A stretch of 64,000 nucleotides of DNA from Streptomyces sp. NBC_00459 (GCF_036013955.1 NZ_CP107903.1:3038001-3102000), one strand, 5' to 3'; shown: positions 9,161 through 18,298, counted from the first letter of the stretch. Notes: generated by a model from the sequence alone, not told the origin. Numbers and translations are program-made.

Positions 9161-9801
9161 GCGATGATCACCAGCTGGACGCGGTCGCGGGCGTCCAGCT
9201 TGGCGAGCAGACGGGTGATGTACGTCTTCGCCGTCGCCACGCTGATGCACAGTTCGGCGGCGATCTCCGTGTTGGACAGGCCGCTGCCGACGAGCGTGAG
9301 CACCTCGTGCTCGCGGTCGGTGATCGCCGTCAACTCCCTTTGCCGGACGTGTTGTCGGGGGTGGGCCGCGAAGTCCTGGATCAGCCGCCGGGTCACACTG
9401 GGGGCGATCAGGGCGTCCCCGGCGGCCACGATCCGGATCGCCGCGAGGATGTCGTCCAGGGCCATGTCCTTGACCAGAAACCCGGACGCACCCGCGCGCA
9501 GCGCCCCGTAGACGTGATCGTCGTCGTCGAAGGTGGTGAGGACGACTATTCGGGTGCCTTCCGTCCCCGTCCCCCGGGTGATGCGGCGGGTCGCCTCGAT
9601 GCCGTCCATGCCCGGCATGCGCAGGTCCATCACGACGACGTCCGGGGCGAGTCGGCCGACGAGGGCGACCGCCTCCGCCCCGTCGGCGGCCTCACCCACC
9701 ACCTCGATGTCCGGCAGGTCGGCGATCACCATGCTGAGTGCGGTACGGATCAGCTGCTGGTCGTCGGCGAGCAGCACCCGGACCGTCGTCGCCGCCGTCA
9801 T
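9121..9801 (-). CDS. NarL/LuxR-family response regulator
   Basis: This is a DNA-binding output protein of 226 residues. The receiver domain has acidic pocket LADDQ and phospho-acceptor D59 in VVVMDLRMPGMDG, and the conserved Lys lies in GFLVKDMA. The C-terminal LuxR helix-turn-helix is ITDREHEVLTLVGSGLSNTEIAAELCISVATAKTYI in outline. Its ATG overlaps the stop of the sensor-kinase gene by 4 nt, so the two are co-translated. The adjacent divergent ABC exporter operon is the obvious candidate target. Confidence 0.93.
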   Translation of the reverse strand: MTAATTVRVLLADDQQLIRTALSMVIADLPDIEVVGEAADGAEAVALVGRLAPDVVVMDLRMPGMDGIEATRRITRGTGTEGTRIVVLTTFDDDDHVYGALRAGASGFLVKDMALDDILAAIRIVAAGDALIAPSVTRRLIQDFAAHPRQHVRQRELTAITDREHEVLTLVGSGLSNTEIAAELCISVATAKTYITRLLAKLDARDRVQLVIIAYEAGLVSATERR

Positions 9802-11018
9802 CGGGCCACCGCCGGTAGCGGGATCGGGAGGGGGATCGGCAGCCGCGCGGCCACCCGGAAGCCGCCCTCTCGACGCGGTCCGGCCGCGAACTCCCCGTCC
9901 AGCAGGGCGACTCGTTCCCGCATCCCGGCCACTCCGAACCCGGTGTCGGTGGCGCTCCCCCGGCCCCGCCCGTCGTCGGTGACCTCGATGACCAGGGCGT
10001 CGTCGGCCCGGTAGTCAAGGGTGACCCGGCAGGACAGGGCACCGGCATGGCGTACGACGTTGGTCACCGACTCCTGCACGATTCGGAACGCCGACAGGTC
10101 GACGTCCGGGGGCAGTTCGCGCCGTTCCCCCACCCAGTGCAGATGTACGCGCACACCGGCGGCGCTCGTCACGGCGGCGAGCCGCTCGATGTCCGCCAAC
10201 CCGGCTGCCACGGGCTCCCGTTGGCCGGTTCCGTGCTCCTCCGCGTGCCGCAGCGCGACCAGCATTCGGCGCAGGCCCGCCAGAGTCTCCCGGCCCTCGT
10301 GCTCGACCGCCGACATCGCCTCCCGCGCGGCCTCGGGACGGGTAGCCGCCACCCGGGCCGCCGCGCCCGCCTGGAGCGCAATGATGCCGATGCTGTGGGC
10401 GACCGTGTCGTGCATCTCCCTTGCTATGCGCAGACGTTCGGCGGTGACGGCCTGCTCTGCGGTGCGGGCGGCGAGCTGTTGGGCGTGCGCCTGGCTGCGG
10501 TGCGCCGCGTCCCCGAGCAGCCAGGCGATCAACGTCACCAGGGCGACGGCCAGTTCGGCCGAGGTGCCGACATTCCAGCCCATCAGGATCCGTACGGCCA
10601 AATAGAACACGAGCAGAGCGAGCGAGAGGGAGACGGCCATGGCCCCGGTACGGCGGGGGCCACCGGCGGCGACGAAGTACACGGCGGTCTGCACGGCCAG
10701 GAACTGGGCCATCGGGATCTCCCCCACGCCCAGCGTGCTCGTCTCGCAGACAGCGGCCGTCAGCATCAAGCACACGGCCGTCAGCGGGCGGCGGGACAAG
10801 AGTGCGGCGGCGATCAACGCCAGGGCGGTGGCCAGGACCAGGAACGCCAGGCCGTCCCAGCGGTAGAGCTGTGCGGCCGGCCAGTGATCGGGCTCCACCT
10901 CACCGGGCAGCCGGACACGCGTGAGGTACGTGAACGCCGTGCCCGCACACCAGGCGAACGCCGTCCAGGCACCCGGCGGGACGCGCTTGAGGAGGGGCGG
11001 GGGCGGAGTGGCGGACAT
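9798..11018 (-). CDS. Sensor histidine kinase (HisKA_3 / NarX-DesK type)
   Basis: This membrane sensor partners the response regulator encoded just downstream. The N-terminal part (to about residue 170) holds several transmembrane helices. The dimerisation/phospho-acceptor motif is REMHDTVAHSIGII, whose first His is the likely phosphorylation site. The HATPase domain shows the N box FRIVQESVTNVVRHA and G boxes DDGRGRG and GFGVAGMRER. The ATG at 11018 was chosen; the longer frame lacks coding character. The gene diverges from the ABC exporter operon across 132 nt. The stimulus is unknown. Confidence 0.92.
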   Translation of the reverse strand: MSATPPPPLLKRVPPGAWTAFAWCAGTAFTYLTRVRLPGEVEPDHWPAAQLYRWDGLAFLVLATALALIAAALLSRRPLTAVCLMLTAAVCETSTLGVGEIPMAQFLAVQTAVYFVAAGGPRRTGAMAVSLSLALLVFYLAVRILMGWNVGTSAELAVALVTLIAWLLGDAAHRSQAHAQQLAARTAEQAVTAERLRIAREMHDTVAHSIGIIALQAGAAARVAATRPEAAREAMSAVEHEGRETLAGLRRMLVALRHAEEHGTGQREPVAAGLADIERLAAVTSAAGVRVHLHWVGERRELPPDVDLSAFRIVQESVTNVVRHAGALSCRVTLDYRADDALVIEVTDDGRGRGSATDTGFGVAGMRERVALLDGEFAAGPRREGGFRVAARLPIPLPIPLPAVAR

Positions 11019-11150
11019 GTGCCGATCGTAGGGCGGCTGTTGACGGTGGTCATCGGCCCAAGGACGTACAACCTTAGTCGACAGCGGGCGAGTTGGAGTG
11101 TCGGCCGAGGGCCGATGCCCGGACAGTCCGTACGGCGGGACGGTGTTGTC

Positions 11151-12083
11151 GTGATTGAAGTCGAAGAACTGACGAAGCGCTACGGGACGACGACCGCCGT
11201 AGACCATCTCTCCTTCACCGTCCGTCCGGGGCACGTCACGGGCTTCCTCGGCCCGAACGGCGCAGGCAAGTCCACGACCCTGCGGCTGATGCTCGGGCTG
11301 AACACCCCAACCGGCGGTGCCGTCACCGTCGACGGCCGGCCGTTCGCCGAGCGCGCCCGGGGTCTGCGGCACATCGGCGCGCTGCTGGACGCCCACGACG
11401 TGCACGACGGGCGCACTGCCCGCGCCCAGCTGACCTCACTGGCCGTCGGCAACGGACTGCCCCGGCGGCGGGTGGCCGAAGTGCTGGCCGAGGTGGGCCT
11501 GTCCGAGGCGGCGAGGCGACGGATCGGCGGATTCTCGCTGGGGATGAGACAGCGCCTGGGCATCGCGGCGGCGCTGCTCGGCGATCCGCCGGTGCTCCTC
11601 TTCGACGAACCTCTCAACGGGCTTGACCCAGAAGGGGTGTTGTGGGTGCGAAGGCTGTTCCGGCGGCTGGCCGGCGAGGGGCGCACGGTGCTGGTGTCCA
11701 GCCATCTGATGGGGGAGATGGAACAGACCGCCGAGGACCTGATCGTCATCGGCCGCGGCAGACTGATCGCGGCGGAGAGCCTCAAGGACTTCGCGGCCCG
11801 CGCGACGGGCCTCCATGTGTCCGTCCGCACCCCCGACGCCCTTGGGCCGCTGCTGGCGGGCGAGGGCGCGGCGGTACGGACGGAGCCGGACGGCTCGTAC
11901 ACCGTGACCGGTCTGCCCGCCGAGCGCATCGGCGAGCTTGCCTTCGCCCACGGTGTGCGGCTGCACGAGCTCAGCCCGAAATCGGCTTCCCTGGAGGACG
12001 CGTTCATGGAACTCACGGCCGAGAGCGTCGAGTTCGCCGCAGGAGCCGCCACCCCGACGACCTCTGCCGGAGCCGCCCGATGA
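11151..12083 (+). CDS. ABC exporter ATP-binding protein (DrrA/CcmA-like)
   Basis: This is the ATPase of a two-component ABC-2 exporter, 310 residues. Walker A is GPNGAGKS (34-41), the signature is SLGMRQRLG, Walker B is VLLFDEPLNGLDPEG, and the switch His lies in SSHLMGEMEQT. The C-terminal 80 residues after the nucleotide-binding domain are typical of antibiotic or lantibiotic exporters. The start is taken as GTG at 11151; an in-frame ATG at 11115 is an alternative. The stop overlaps the permease ATG. Its position opposite a NarL-type two-component pair suggests induction in response to an envelope-active compound. Confidence 0.9.
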   Translation: MIEVEELTKRYGTTTAVDHLSFTVRPGHVTGFLGPNGAGKSTTLRLMLGLNTPTGGAVTVDGRPFAERARGLRHIGALLDAHDVHDGRTARAQLTSLAVGNGLPRRRVAEVLAEVGLSEAARRRIGGFSLGMRQRLGIAAALLGDPPVLLFDEPLNGLDPEGVLWVRRLFRRLAGEGRTVLVSSHLMGEMEQTAEDLIVIGRGRLIAAESLKDFAARATGLHVSVRTPDALGPLLAGEGAAVRTEPDGSYTVTGLPAERIGELAFAHGVRLHELSPKSASLEDAFMELTAESVEFAAGAATPTTSAGAAR

Positions 12084-12982
12084 GCACCGACATCACCACC
12101 GACACCCCAACGGCTGACCCTGCGGGCCTCCCCTACCGGCCGTCGGCCGCTCCCACCGCCCGCTTCCGGCACCTGGTCGCCGCCGAGTGGATCAAATTCT
12201 GGTCGCTGCGCTCCACCGCCCTCGTGCTGGCGGCGGGTGCGCTGGCCACCCTGGGGATCTGTGTGAACGCCGCCAGGGTCAATGCCGACCGACTCGCCCA
12301 CCAGCCGGGGCTGCCGCCAGTGCCGCCCGGCGGAAGGCCTGCGCTGCCGCAGATGGTCTACGACCCGCTGGGTGCCGCGTACGTGTCCCCGGCCTGGGCC
12401 TTGTTGATGATCATCGTGGCGGCGCTCGGCGCGAGTGTGATCTTCGGTGAGTACACCAGCGGTCTGATCCGGACGACATTCGCCGCTGTGCCCGACCGCC
12501 GCGCGGTCGTCGCCGCCAAGGCCACCGTCGTCGGCGCGGTGACACTCGTCCTCGGAGTGGCCGTCTCGGGCGGCTCCTTCGGTGTGACGCAGGCGATCCT
12601 GCGCGATCACCACGGCATGTCCCTCGCCGACCCGGGGGCTCTGCGCGCCGTCACGGCGTCCGCGCTGCTGGTGCCGTTGTGCGCACTCATCGGCATGGCG
12701 GTGGGCGCCCTGGTCCGGCACACGGCGGGCGCGGTCGTGACGGTCATCGCCCTGCTGCTTCTGGTACCGCAGCTCTTCGGTGGGGAGCAGTACCGCTGGG
12801 TCGTGGAGATCGGCAACGCCATGCCGCTGACCGCCTGGGACCGGCTGATCCTCAACCCTGACCGGGACTACGACCTGGGCAGGTACCCGGTGACGATCAC
12901 CGAGGCGTGGTGTGTGTACGGCGCCTGGTCCGCCGTGGCCGTGGCTGTCACGGTGTGCGTGGTGGGGCGGCGGGATGTCTGA
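12080..12982 (+). CDS. ABC-2 type exporter permease
   Basis: This is the membrane partner of the preceding ATPase, with a 4-nt ATGA overlap that sets the start. The 300-residue product begins with a proline-rich cytoplasmic tail, then shows about six transmembrane helices (for example near residues 44-62, 108-130 and 205-250). The motif HLVAAEWIKFWSLRSTALVL is typical of streptomycete ABC-2 permeases that act with small DrrA-like ATPases. The substrate is unknown. It converges on the 13.0-kb exported protein gene with 55 nt between stops. Confidence 0.88.
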   Translation: MSTDITTDTPTADPAGLPYRPSAAPTARFRHLVAAEWIKFWSLRSTALVLAAGALATLGICVNAARVNADRLAHQPGLPPVPPGGRPALPQMVYDPLGAAYVSPAWALLMIIVAALGASVIFGEYTSGLIRTTFAAVPDRRAVVAAKATVVGAVTLVLGVAVSGGSFGVTQAILRDHHGMSLADPGALRAVTASALLVPLCALIGMAVGALVRHTAGAVVTVIALLLLVPQLFGGEQYRWVVEIGNAMPLTAWDRLILNPDRDYDLGRYPVTITEAWCVYGAWSAVAVAVTVCVVGRRDV

Positions 12983-13037
12983 CGTCGAACGTCGGACGGA
13001 GATCGTCGAGGCCGCCCGCACAACAGCCCGCTCCTAC

Positions 13038-14207
13038 CTACCTGCACGCATACCGCCGGGCCAGCGCACGGAACGCCTCCTTCCGCTCCCAGTGCCACGG
13101 TGAACTCGGGTCGCCAGGACGGTCCTTGACGGCCTTGTTGATGCCATAGCTCGCCATGTCGATGTCGAAGCGCGGATTGTCGGCACGGTGTTCGGCGTCG
13201 GCGGTCCCGAACTCGAAGGCCATCGCCGCGTACAGCCCCATCGACTCGAAGACGTCCAACAGGTCGACGAGATAGGCGGCTTGTGCGCGCTCGCTGCGTA
13301 CGAGGTCGCCCTTGATCTCCTGCGGGACCTTGTCGTAGTCGACGACGTTCCAGCCCATGCCGCCCCCCCCCTGGGGCGCCCCCTCGTACGTACAGGTGCC
13401 GAACTCGGTGATGGCGAGCGGCTTGCCCCAACGCAGGAAGCGCCGCAACTCCCTTACGTAATCAGCCTTGTTGGGATAGTACGAGTAGTAGTCGATGCCG
13501 ATGACGTCGAAGAGGTTCCAGTCGACCTTGTCGTCCTGGCCGGCGGCGTAACTCAGCCGCCCGTGGAAGACCGACCGTCCGACGGCCGCGGCCTTCGCGG
13601 TGAACCGGTCGAGCCGGCGCTGCATCTTCTCCCAGTCGACGGTGCCGTTGAGGAGGTTCTCGATCCGGTCCAGGACGGTCTCGCCGGGGACGATGTCCGG
13701 CACGAACAGCCAGAACTCGCAGCCCACGCTGAACTCGACACTCGCCCCCTGCCGCCGCAGCCGCTCCGCGTGCCGCCCGGTCTCCGCGAGGTGTTCGAGG
13801 ATGTCCCGTTCCGGAACGTCCCCGAGGGTGGGCTGCAACCAGACGTGCATGCCTCGCTCGGCGACCTCGGAGGCGGTGGTGTTCAGCCGCTCGACCCCGT
13901 CGCCGGTGACCTCGACGGTGTCGGCGTGCAGACCGTCGCGGATCGTTCGGATGTCGGCGCGCATACGGGCGGCGCTGTAGCCGGTGACGGGGGTCTCGCC
14001 GTCGACGATGGTGTAGACGACGCCCCGGCGGGTCAGGCCACCGCCATGACCACGGGCGGCAGTCGCGGCGGCAGGCCGCTCAGCCGCCCGCGCTCCGGCC
14101 ACCGGAAGCAGCGCCCCCGTGAGCCCGGCGGCTGCCGTACCGGCCAGAAACCGCGCCCGGCTGATCCCGCTGCCCCCGCTGATCCCCGTGCTCTTGGTCT
14201 TCTCCAT
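13038..14207 (-). CDS. Tat-exported TIM-barrel, glycoside-hydrolase-like protein
   Basis: This is an exported protein of 389 residues whose substrate is unknown. The N-terminus has a twin-arginine-like signal (SRARFLAGTAAAGLTGALLPVAGARA) ending near residue 42. The mature part reads as a (beta/alpha)8 barrel: WLQPTLGDVPERD, VGCEFWLF, FDVIGIDYYSYYP and LAITEFGTCTYEGAP. The acidic residues in CEFW and ITEFG are placed like the acid/base and nucleophile of clan GH-A glycosidases. Homologues in Streptomyces are sometimes labelled abortive infection protein, which nothing in the sequence supports. It starts divergently from the beta-lactamase gene. Confidence 0.75.
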   Translation of the reverse strand: MEKTKSTGISGGSGISRARFLAGTAAAGLTGALLPVAGARAAERPAAATAARGHGGGLTRRGVVYTIVDGETPVTGYSAARMRADIRTIRDGLHADTVEVTGDGVERLNTTASEVAERGMHVWLQPTLGDVPERDILEHLAETGRHAERLRRQGASVEFSVGCEFWLFVPDIVPGETVLDRIENLLNGTVDWEKMQRRLDRFTAKAAAVGRSVFHGRLSYAAGQDDKVDWNLFDVIGIDYYSYYPNKADYVRELRRFLRWGKPLAITEFGTCTYEGAPQGGGGMGWNVVDYDKVPQEIKGDLVRSERAQAAYLVDLLDVFESMGLYAAMAFEFGTADAEHRADNPRFDIDMASYGINKAVKDRPGDPSSPWHWERKEAFRALARRYACR

Positions 14208-14341
14208 GCCTTCACTGTGCCGAGGCCGAAAGCACCCCGCCGTCCTCCGAAGGTCTACGGCGACGCAACCAAGGTATGAGGAGGGAACGTCGATCACCAC
14301 GGAGATCGTCATCCGAACCCCACCGAAGGAGATCCGAGATC

Positions 14342-15289
14342 TTGGGCCCCGCGAAGACCCCCACGAGGAACCCCGCGAAGAACCCAGCGAAGACCTCCTC
14401 GAAGTTCCGGCCGACCCGCCGCACCCTCCTCACCACCGGAGCCGCGACCGCCGCGACCCTGCTGACACCGGCCGCACCCGCGCACGCGGCGGCCACCGAC
14501 CCCGATGTCACCGCCCGCCTGCGCGACCTGGAGGCGCAACACGGCGCCCGCGTAGGCGTGTTCGCGCACAACCTCGGCACGAGGGAGACCGTCCGGCACC
14601 GCGCCGACGAACGCTTCCCGGTCTGCTCGCTCTTCAAGACCCTCGCGGCGGCAGCCGTACTGCGCGACCTGGACCGGTCCGGCGAGGTCCTGTCCAAGCG
14701 CGTGCACTACACGGCCGACGACCTGGTCGAGGGCTCGAAACAGACCGAGGAACACCTCGCCGAGGGCATGACGGTGGCCCAACTCGCCGACGTGGCAATC
14801 CGGTTCAGCGACAACACGGCAGGCAACCTGCTCCTGCGTGAACTGGGCGGCCCCACCGCGATCACCCGCTTCGCCCGCTCCCTCGGCGACCGGGCGACCC
14901 GCCTCGACCGCTGGGAGACCGAGCTCAACTCGGCGGAGCCGTGGCGGACCACGGACACGACGACGCCGTACGCCATCGGCCGCACATACGCCCGCCTGGT
15001 CCTCGGCGACGTACTGACCCGCCCGGACCGCGAACTCCTCACCCACTGGCTGCTGACCAACACGACCAGCGGCAACCGTTTCCGTCTGACCCTGCCCCCG
15101 ACCTGGACGATCGCCGACAAGACGGGCGCCGGCTCCTACGGCACGAACAACAACGTGGGCATCGCCTGGACACCGGACGGCACCCCGATCATCCTGGCCG
15201 TCCAGACGACAAAGCCGGACCGGGACGCCGTCGCCGACCATCCTCTGGTGGCGGAGACGGCGCGGGTGTTGGGGAATGCGTTGGGCTGA
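14342..15289 (+). CDS. Class A beta-lactamase, Tat-exported
   Basis: This is a serine beta-lactamase acting outside the cell membrane. With the TTG start at 14342 all class A motifs fall in order: SLFK with nucleophile S96 and K99, SDN at 155-157, ETELN with general base E191, and KTG at 259-261. The signal peptide carries TRRTLLTTGAATAATLL, a twin-arginine type, with cleavage near AHA at about residue 50. The TTG was preferred because AAGGAG lies at 14326-14331; an ATG at 14276 would add 22 residues and an unusually long pre-RR stretch. At 315 residues its length is normal. Cys at 95, next to the nucleophile, is unusual but not disabling. Confidence 0.92.
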   Translation: MGPAKTPTRNPAKNPAKTSSKFRPTRRTLLTTGAATAATLLTPAAPAHAAATDPDVTARLRDLEAQHGARVGVFAHNLGTRETVRHRADERFPVCSLFKTLAAAAVLRDLDRSGEVLSKRVHYTADDLVEGSKQTEEHLAEGMTVAQLADVAIRFSDNTAGNLLLRELGGPTAITRFARSLGDRATRLDRWETELNSAEPWRTTDTTTPYAIGRTYARLVLGDVLTRPDRELLTHWLLTNTTSGNRFRLTLPPTWTIADKTGAGSYGTNNNVGIAWTPDGTPIILAVQTTKPDRDAVADHPLVAETARVLGNALG

Positions 15290-15322
15290 GAGAAGGGTCT
15301 CCGAGAGCCGGCACCTTCCACC

Positions 15323-15802
15323 TCACCGGAACCGCCGCACATACCGCCGCTGCCAAGGCGTCTCCACCGCATGCCGGTCGTAATGGGCCCGCACGTAGGC
15401 CACCGCCTCCTCCGCCGGCAGCCCGTCCAGCACGGCGAGGCACGCCAGCGCCGTCCCCGTACGCCCTCGCCCACCGCCGCAGGCGACCTCCACCCGCTCG
15501 CCGGCCGCTCGTTCCCACACCTCGACCAGGGCCGCGCGGGCGTCCGCATGATCCTTGGGGAGGCGGAAGTCGGGCCATTTGAGCCAGCGGAACTCCCAGG
15601 AAACCGCGGGGGGTTGGCTGCCGAGGAGGTAGACGGCGTACGAGGGGACAGGTGCCGTCGGGTCGAGAGGGTGGCGCAGGCCGCGTCCCCTGATCAGGCG
15701 GCCGGACGGCAGCCGCAGCACGCCCGCGTCTCCCTCGCCCCAGCACCCGTCGGCCCTCTGGTCCAGCCGCTCGTCCATCCGCGCATCCCCCTGCTCGTCC
15801 AT
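15323..15802 (-). CDS. Protein-tyrosine-phosphatase-like protein
   Basis: This small cytoplasmic protein of 159 residues carries the cysteine phosphatase loop CX5RT: C108-GGGRG-R114-T in VEVACGGGRGRTGTALA. The residue before the Cys is Ala rather than the usual His, so activity should not be assumed. A possible general-acid Asp lies in KWPDFRLP upstream of the loop, the expected position for dual-specificity-type phosphatases. The start is ATG 15802 or ATG 15778. It diverges from the ECF sigma-factor gene with only 79 nt between the starts, so promoter elements must be shared. Confidence 0.8.
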   Translation of the reverse strand: MDEQGDARMDERLDQRADGCWGEGDAGVLRLPSGRLIRGRGLRHPLDPTAPVPSYAVYLLGSQPPAVSWEFRWLKWPDFRLPKDHADARAALVEVWERAAGERVEVACGGGRGRTGTALACLAVLDGLPAEEAVAYVRAHYDRHAVETPWQRRYVRRFR

Positions 15803-15833
15803 CCGTACATTCGAACGCGGTCCCGAAACCCGG

Positions 15834-15861
15834 GCAACCGATTCCGGGGAAACGGTGGTCT
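15834..15861 (+). promoter_or_regulatory. Possible ECF-type promoter of the sigma-factor gene
   Basis: GCAACC at 15834-15839 and GTCT at 15858-15861 have the spacing and general form of an ECF-recognised -35/-10 pair. They lie directly upstream of the sigma gene, consistent with self-activation. This rests on a visual match only. Confidence 0.3.
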
Positions 15862-15881
15862 GGTGGGCGAGGAGGTACTTG

Positions 15882-16430
15882 ATGCAGGCCGAACAAGAGG
15901 CCCAGTTCCATGAATTCGTCAGAGCGCGGTGGTCCCATCTGGTGCGCACCGCGTATCTCCTGACCGGCGACGCCCACCACGCCGAGGATCTGACGCAGAC
16001 GGCGCTGGCGAAGGCGTACCGCTCCTGGCGGCGGGTCTCACGCACCGACAGTCCGGAGGCGTACGTCCGCCGGATGCTGGTCAGTTGCAACAGTGACCGG
16101 TTCCGCAAGCGGCGCGTGCGGGAGGCGCTGACCGACGCCCCGCCCGACGTGGTGGGCCGCGACGAGTCCGCCTCATGGGCCGACGAACGCAGCGCGCTCC
16201 TCGGTGCGCTCGCCCAACTTCCGCCCAAGCAGCGGGCGGTGGTGGTCCTGCGCTACTGGGAGGACCTGTCCGAGGCCGAGGTCGCCGAAACCCTCGGCTG
16301 CTCGCAGGGCACGGTCAAGAGCCAGGCGTCGAAAGGGCTGGCGAAGTTGCGTACGTATCCGGGGCTGGCGCAGGTCGTGGGCCGCCCCGAGCCCAGTCAC
16401 GCGTCGCACGTTCGGGAAGGCATCCGGTGA
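15882..16430 (+). CDS. SigE-family ECF RNA polymerase sigma factor
   Basis: This is an alternative sigma factor of 182 residues. Region 2 is visible as FHEFVRARWSHLVRTAYLLTGD followed by AEDLTQTALAKAYRSW. Region 4 is LPPKQRAVVVLRYWEDLSEAEVAETLGCSQGTVKSQASKGLAKLR in outline, a standard helix-turn-helix. The ATG at 15882 follows GGAGG by 7 nt. The stop overlaps the GTG of the next gene by 4 nt, so the downstream membrane protein is a translationally coupled partner and a likely modulator. Confidence 0.93.
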   Translation: MQAEQEAQFHEFVRARWSHLVRTAYLLTGDAHHAEDLTQTALAKAYRSWRRVSRTDSPEAYVRRMLVSCNSDRFRKRRVREALTDAPPDVVGRDESASWADERSALLGALAQLPPKQRAVVVLRYWEDLSEAEVAETLGCSQGTVKSQASKGLAKLRTYPGLAQVVGRPEPSHASHVREGIR

Positions 16431-17458
16431 ACGGGAACCAGCGGCCGGAACAGCCGGAAAAGCCCGGGCAGTTCGGGCAGCCGGGGCCTTCGGACCACTC
16501 GCAAGAAGCAGGACAACACGTGGGAAACGAACACGGGAAGGACTTCGAGGCACAGGTGCGCGACATGATGGCGGAGGACGCCTACACCATCCGGCCCTCG
16601 TCGGCGCCGTACACGGCGATCCGCCGCAAGGGCACGACCGAGCGGCGACGGCGAGTGGCCGCGGCCGGCGCGGTCCTGGTCGCACTGGCGGCGGCGCCCG
16701 TGGCGGCGTACGCGGTGAACGGGAACGGCGGCGACGGAAGCGTGAACACGGCGGCACCGCTGCCGTCGACCCGCGCCTCGCAGGGCACATCGCCAACTCC
16801 CGCTCAGTCGGCTCCCGTTGGACCGACCGGTCCGGCGACGTCGAGGCAACTGCTGGACGGGATCACGCTGGCGCAGGCCGCGGACGGGCTGGAGAAGTGC
16901 ATCGCCTGGCGAATGGAGGGCCAGAAGGGCGTGTCCTCCAGGTCTCCGCTGACCGATCTCGGCGACGCCGCCGACTACCGGATCATCCTGGCCCTGAACA
17001 GCACCGGCGACTCGAACGCCCCTGGCGACGGCATCTACATCGTCGCCGTCAAGGAACAGACGACAAAGCCGCAGCTGACCCGGCTGATCTGCAACATCAA
17101 GGATGGCAAGGCCGAGGGTGTCAACATCAGTGCCGGCAGCCTGAAGTTCGACAACGGCGGCCCGGTCATGTCCGACGACAACGGCAAGCTCGACCGGCAG
17201 TCGTCCATCGACAAGGGCAACTGGAAGCTGCCGTTCGGCTGGGGCTCCATCGGCCGGTACGAGTCCAACGTGACCCGGGTGACCGTCTCCTACGGCGGCA
17301 GCACCAGCGAAGCCGCCCTGGACCACGGCTGGTTCGTGGCCACCGGCACCCTGAACGAGCAGGTCACCCTGGCTCCGCACGTCAAGGGGTACGACAACAC
17401 GGGCAAGGTCGTCTACGACTCCGACAACGACGCGGGGTACAACAAGACGCTGCCGTAG
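16427..17458 (+). CDS. Membrane protein coupled to the ECF sigma factor, probable regulator
   Basis: The 343-residue product has a cytoplasmic N-terminal part (about 1-75) with a Gln/Pro-rich start and a helical FEAQVRDMMAEDAYTIRPSSAPYTAIRRKG segment. One transmembrane helix follows (about 84-102), then a Ser/Thr/Pro linker and an external beta-rich domain. No HxxxCxxC zinc anti-sigma motif is present, so it is not a classical ZAS anti-sigma. Genes of this layout regularly follow SigE-family sigma genes in Streptomyces. The GTG start overlaps the sigma stop. A modulatory function is inferred from context. Confidence 0.75.
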   Translation: MNGNQRPEQPEKPGQFGQPGPSDHSQEAGQHVGNEHGKDFEAQVRDMMAEDAYTIRPSSAPYTAIRRKGTTERRRRVAAAGAVLVALAAAPVAAYAVNGNGGDGSVNTAAPLPSTRASQGTSPTPAQSAPVGPTGPATSRQLLDGITLAQAADGLEKCIAWRMEGQKGVSSRSPLTDLGDAADYRIILALNSTGDSNAPGDGIYIVAVKEQTTKPQLTRLICNIKDGKAEGVNISAGSLKFDNGGPVMSDDNGKLDRQSSIDKGNWKLPFGWGSIGRYESNVTRVTVSYGGSTSEAALDHGWFVATGTLNEQVTLAPHVKGYDNTGKVVYDSDNDAGYNKTLP

Positions 17459-17482
17459 CCAGGGCCGCGACGGGTGTGTGAC

Positions 17483-17511
17483 GGGGGCGCCGTACAGGGG
17501 TCGGCGCCCCC
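17483..17511. terminator. Bidirectional terminator hairpin
   Basis: GGGGGCGCCG at 17483-17492 pairs perfectly over 10 bp with CGGCGCCCCC at 17502-17511, with a 9-nt loop. It lies between convergent genes, 25 nt after one stop and 29 nt before the other. Confidence 0.8.
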
Positions 17512-17539
17512 TCTCACGTACCCGCGTGACCGCACCCGC

Positions 17540-18298
17540 TCACCCCACCCCCCGCGACTCCTGCGCCGCCCGCGCCTCGATCCCGCGGAAGTGCACGGCC
17601 AGCGCGCGCTGCGCGCTCTCCACGTCGTGGGCACGCAAAGCCGTCACGATGTCCCGGTGTCTACGGGCCGTCAGCTCCGGTTCCGGGTCGTCGTGCCAGC
17701 CACGGGCCCCCGAGACACGGCGGAAAACCGTCCAGAAGGCGCCGAGCAGCTGCGGCACGAGCGCGTTGCCGAGAGGGCCGTACAGGGCCTCGTGGAATTC
17801 GCGGTCCAGTTCGGGGAAGCGCCGGCCCGAGCGTCCCGCCTCCTCCATCCGGGTGACCACCGATTCCAGCCGGTCCAGCTCCGCGTCGGACAGCACGGCC
17901 GCGACCCGCCGGATGAGCCCGTCCTCCAGCACCTCCCTGACCTGGAGTATCTCGGCGAGTGCGGCGCCGTCCCCGTCGGGCCGGGCGAGCGTACGGAACG
18001 TCAGTCCGTCAACCAGCGGCGTCAACGACGCCTGTCCGACGTACGTCCCGTAGCCATGTCTGATCTCGACGATGTCGAGGGCCTGGAGCGCCTTGAGGGC
18101 CTCGCGGACGGAGTTGCGGCTGACCCCGAGGGTCTCCATCAGCTCGACCTCGGTGGGCAGCGGTGCGCCCGCCCGGAGCTTGCGGTCGAGGATCAACTGC
18201 ATGACCTCGCGCTGGACCTGGCCGCTCACCCGCCGCTCGGGCCGGCGTCGCTTCCCGGACTCCTGAGACATGCGGCGCATCGTACGCTCGCCGGACAT
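17540..18298 (-). CDS. FadR-subfamily GntR transcriptional regulator
   Basis: This is a DNA-binding repressor or activator of 252 residues. The winged helix-turn-helix shows APLPTEVELMETLGVSRNSVREALKALQALDIVE at about residues 43-77, with a GYGTYV wing. The all-helical FCD ligand domain follows, with conserved metal-site-type residues in REVLEDGLIRR and DREFHEALY. The ATG at 18298 follows GGAGG at suitable distance; ATGs at 18280 and 18271 are alternatives. It is divergent from the Dpp-type importer and lyase operon, which it very probably controls in response to an acid or sugar-acid ligand. Confidence 0.9.
   Translation of the reverse strand: MSGERTMRRMSQESGKRRRPERRVSGQVQREVMQLILDRKLRAGAPLPTEVELMETLGVSRNSVREALKALQALDIVEIRHGYGTYVGQASLTPLVDGLTFRTLARPDGDGAALAEILQVREVLEDGLIRRVAAVLSDAELDRLESVVTRMEEAGRSGRRFPELDREFHEALYGPLGNALVPQLLGAFWTVFRRVSGARGWHDDPEPELTARRHRDIVTALRAHDVESAQRALAVHFRGIEARAAQESRGVG

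Noticed and set aside
11180..13021. 613-codon minus-strand frame opposite the ABC exporter genes
   Set aside because: It shadows two intact coupled genes and has no domain signature.
13038..14207. Abortive infection (phage defence) protein
   Set aside because: The protein is Tat-exported and resembles a TIM-barrel hydrolase. Nothing links it to phage defence except database habit.
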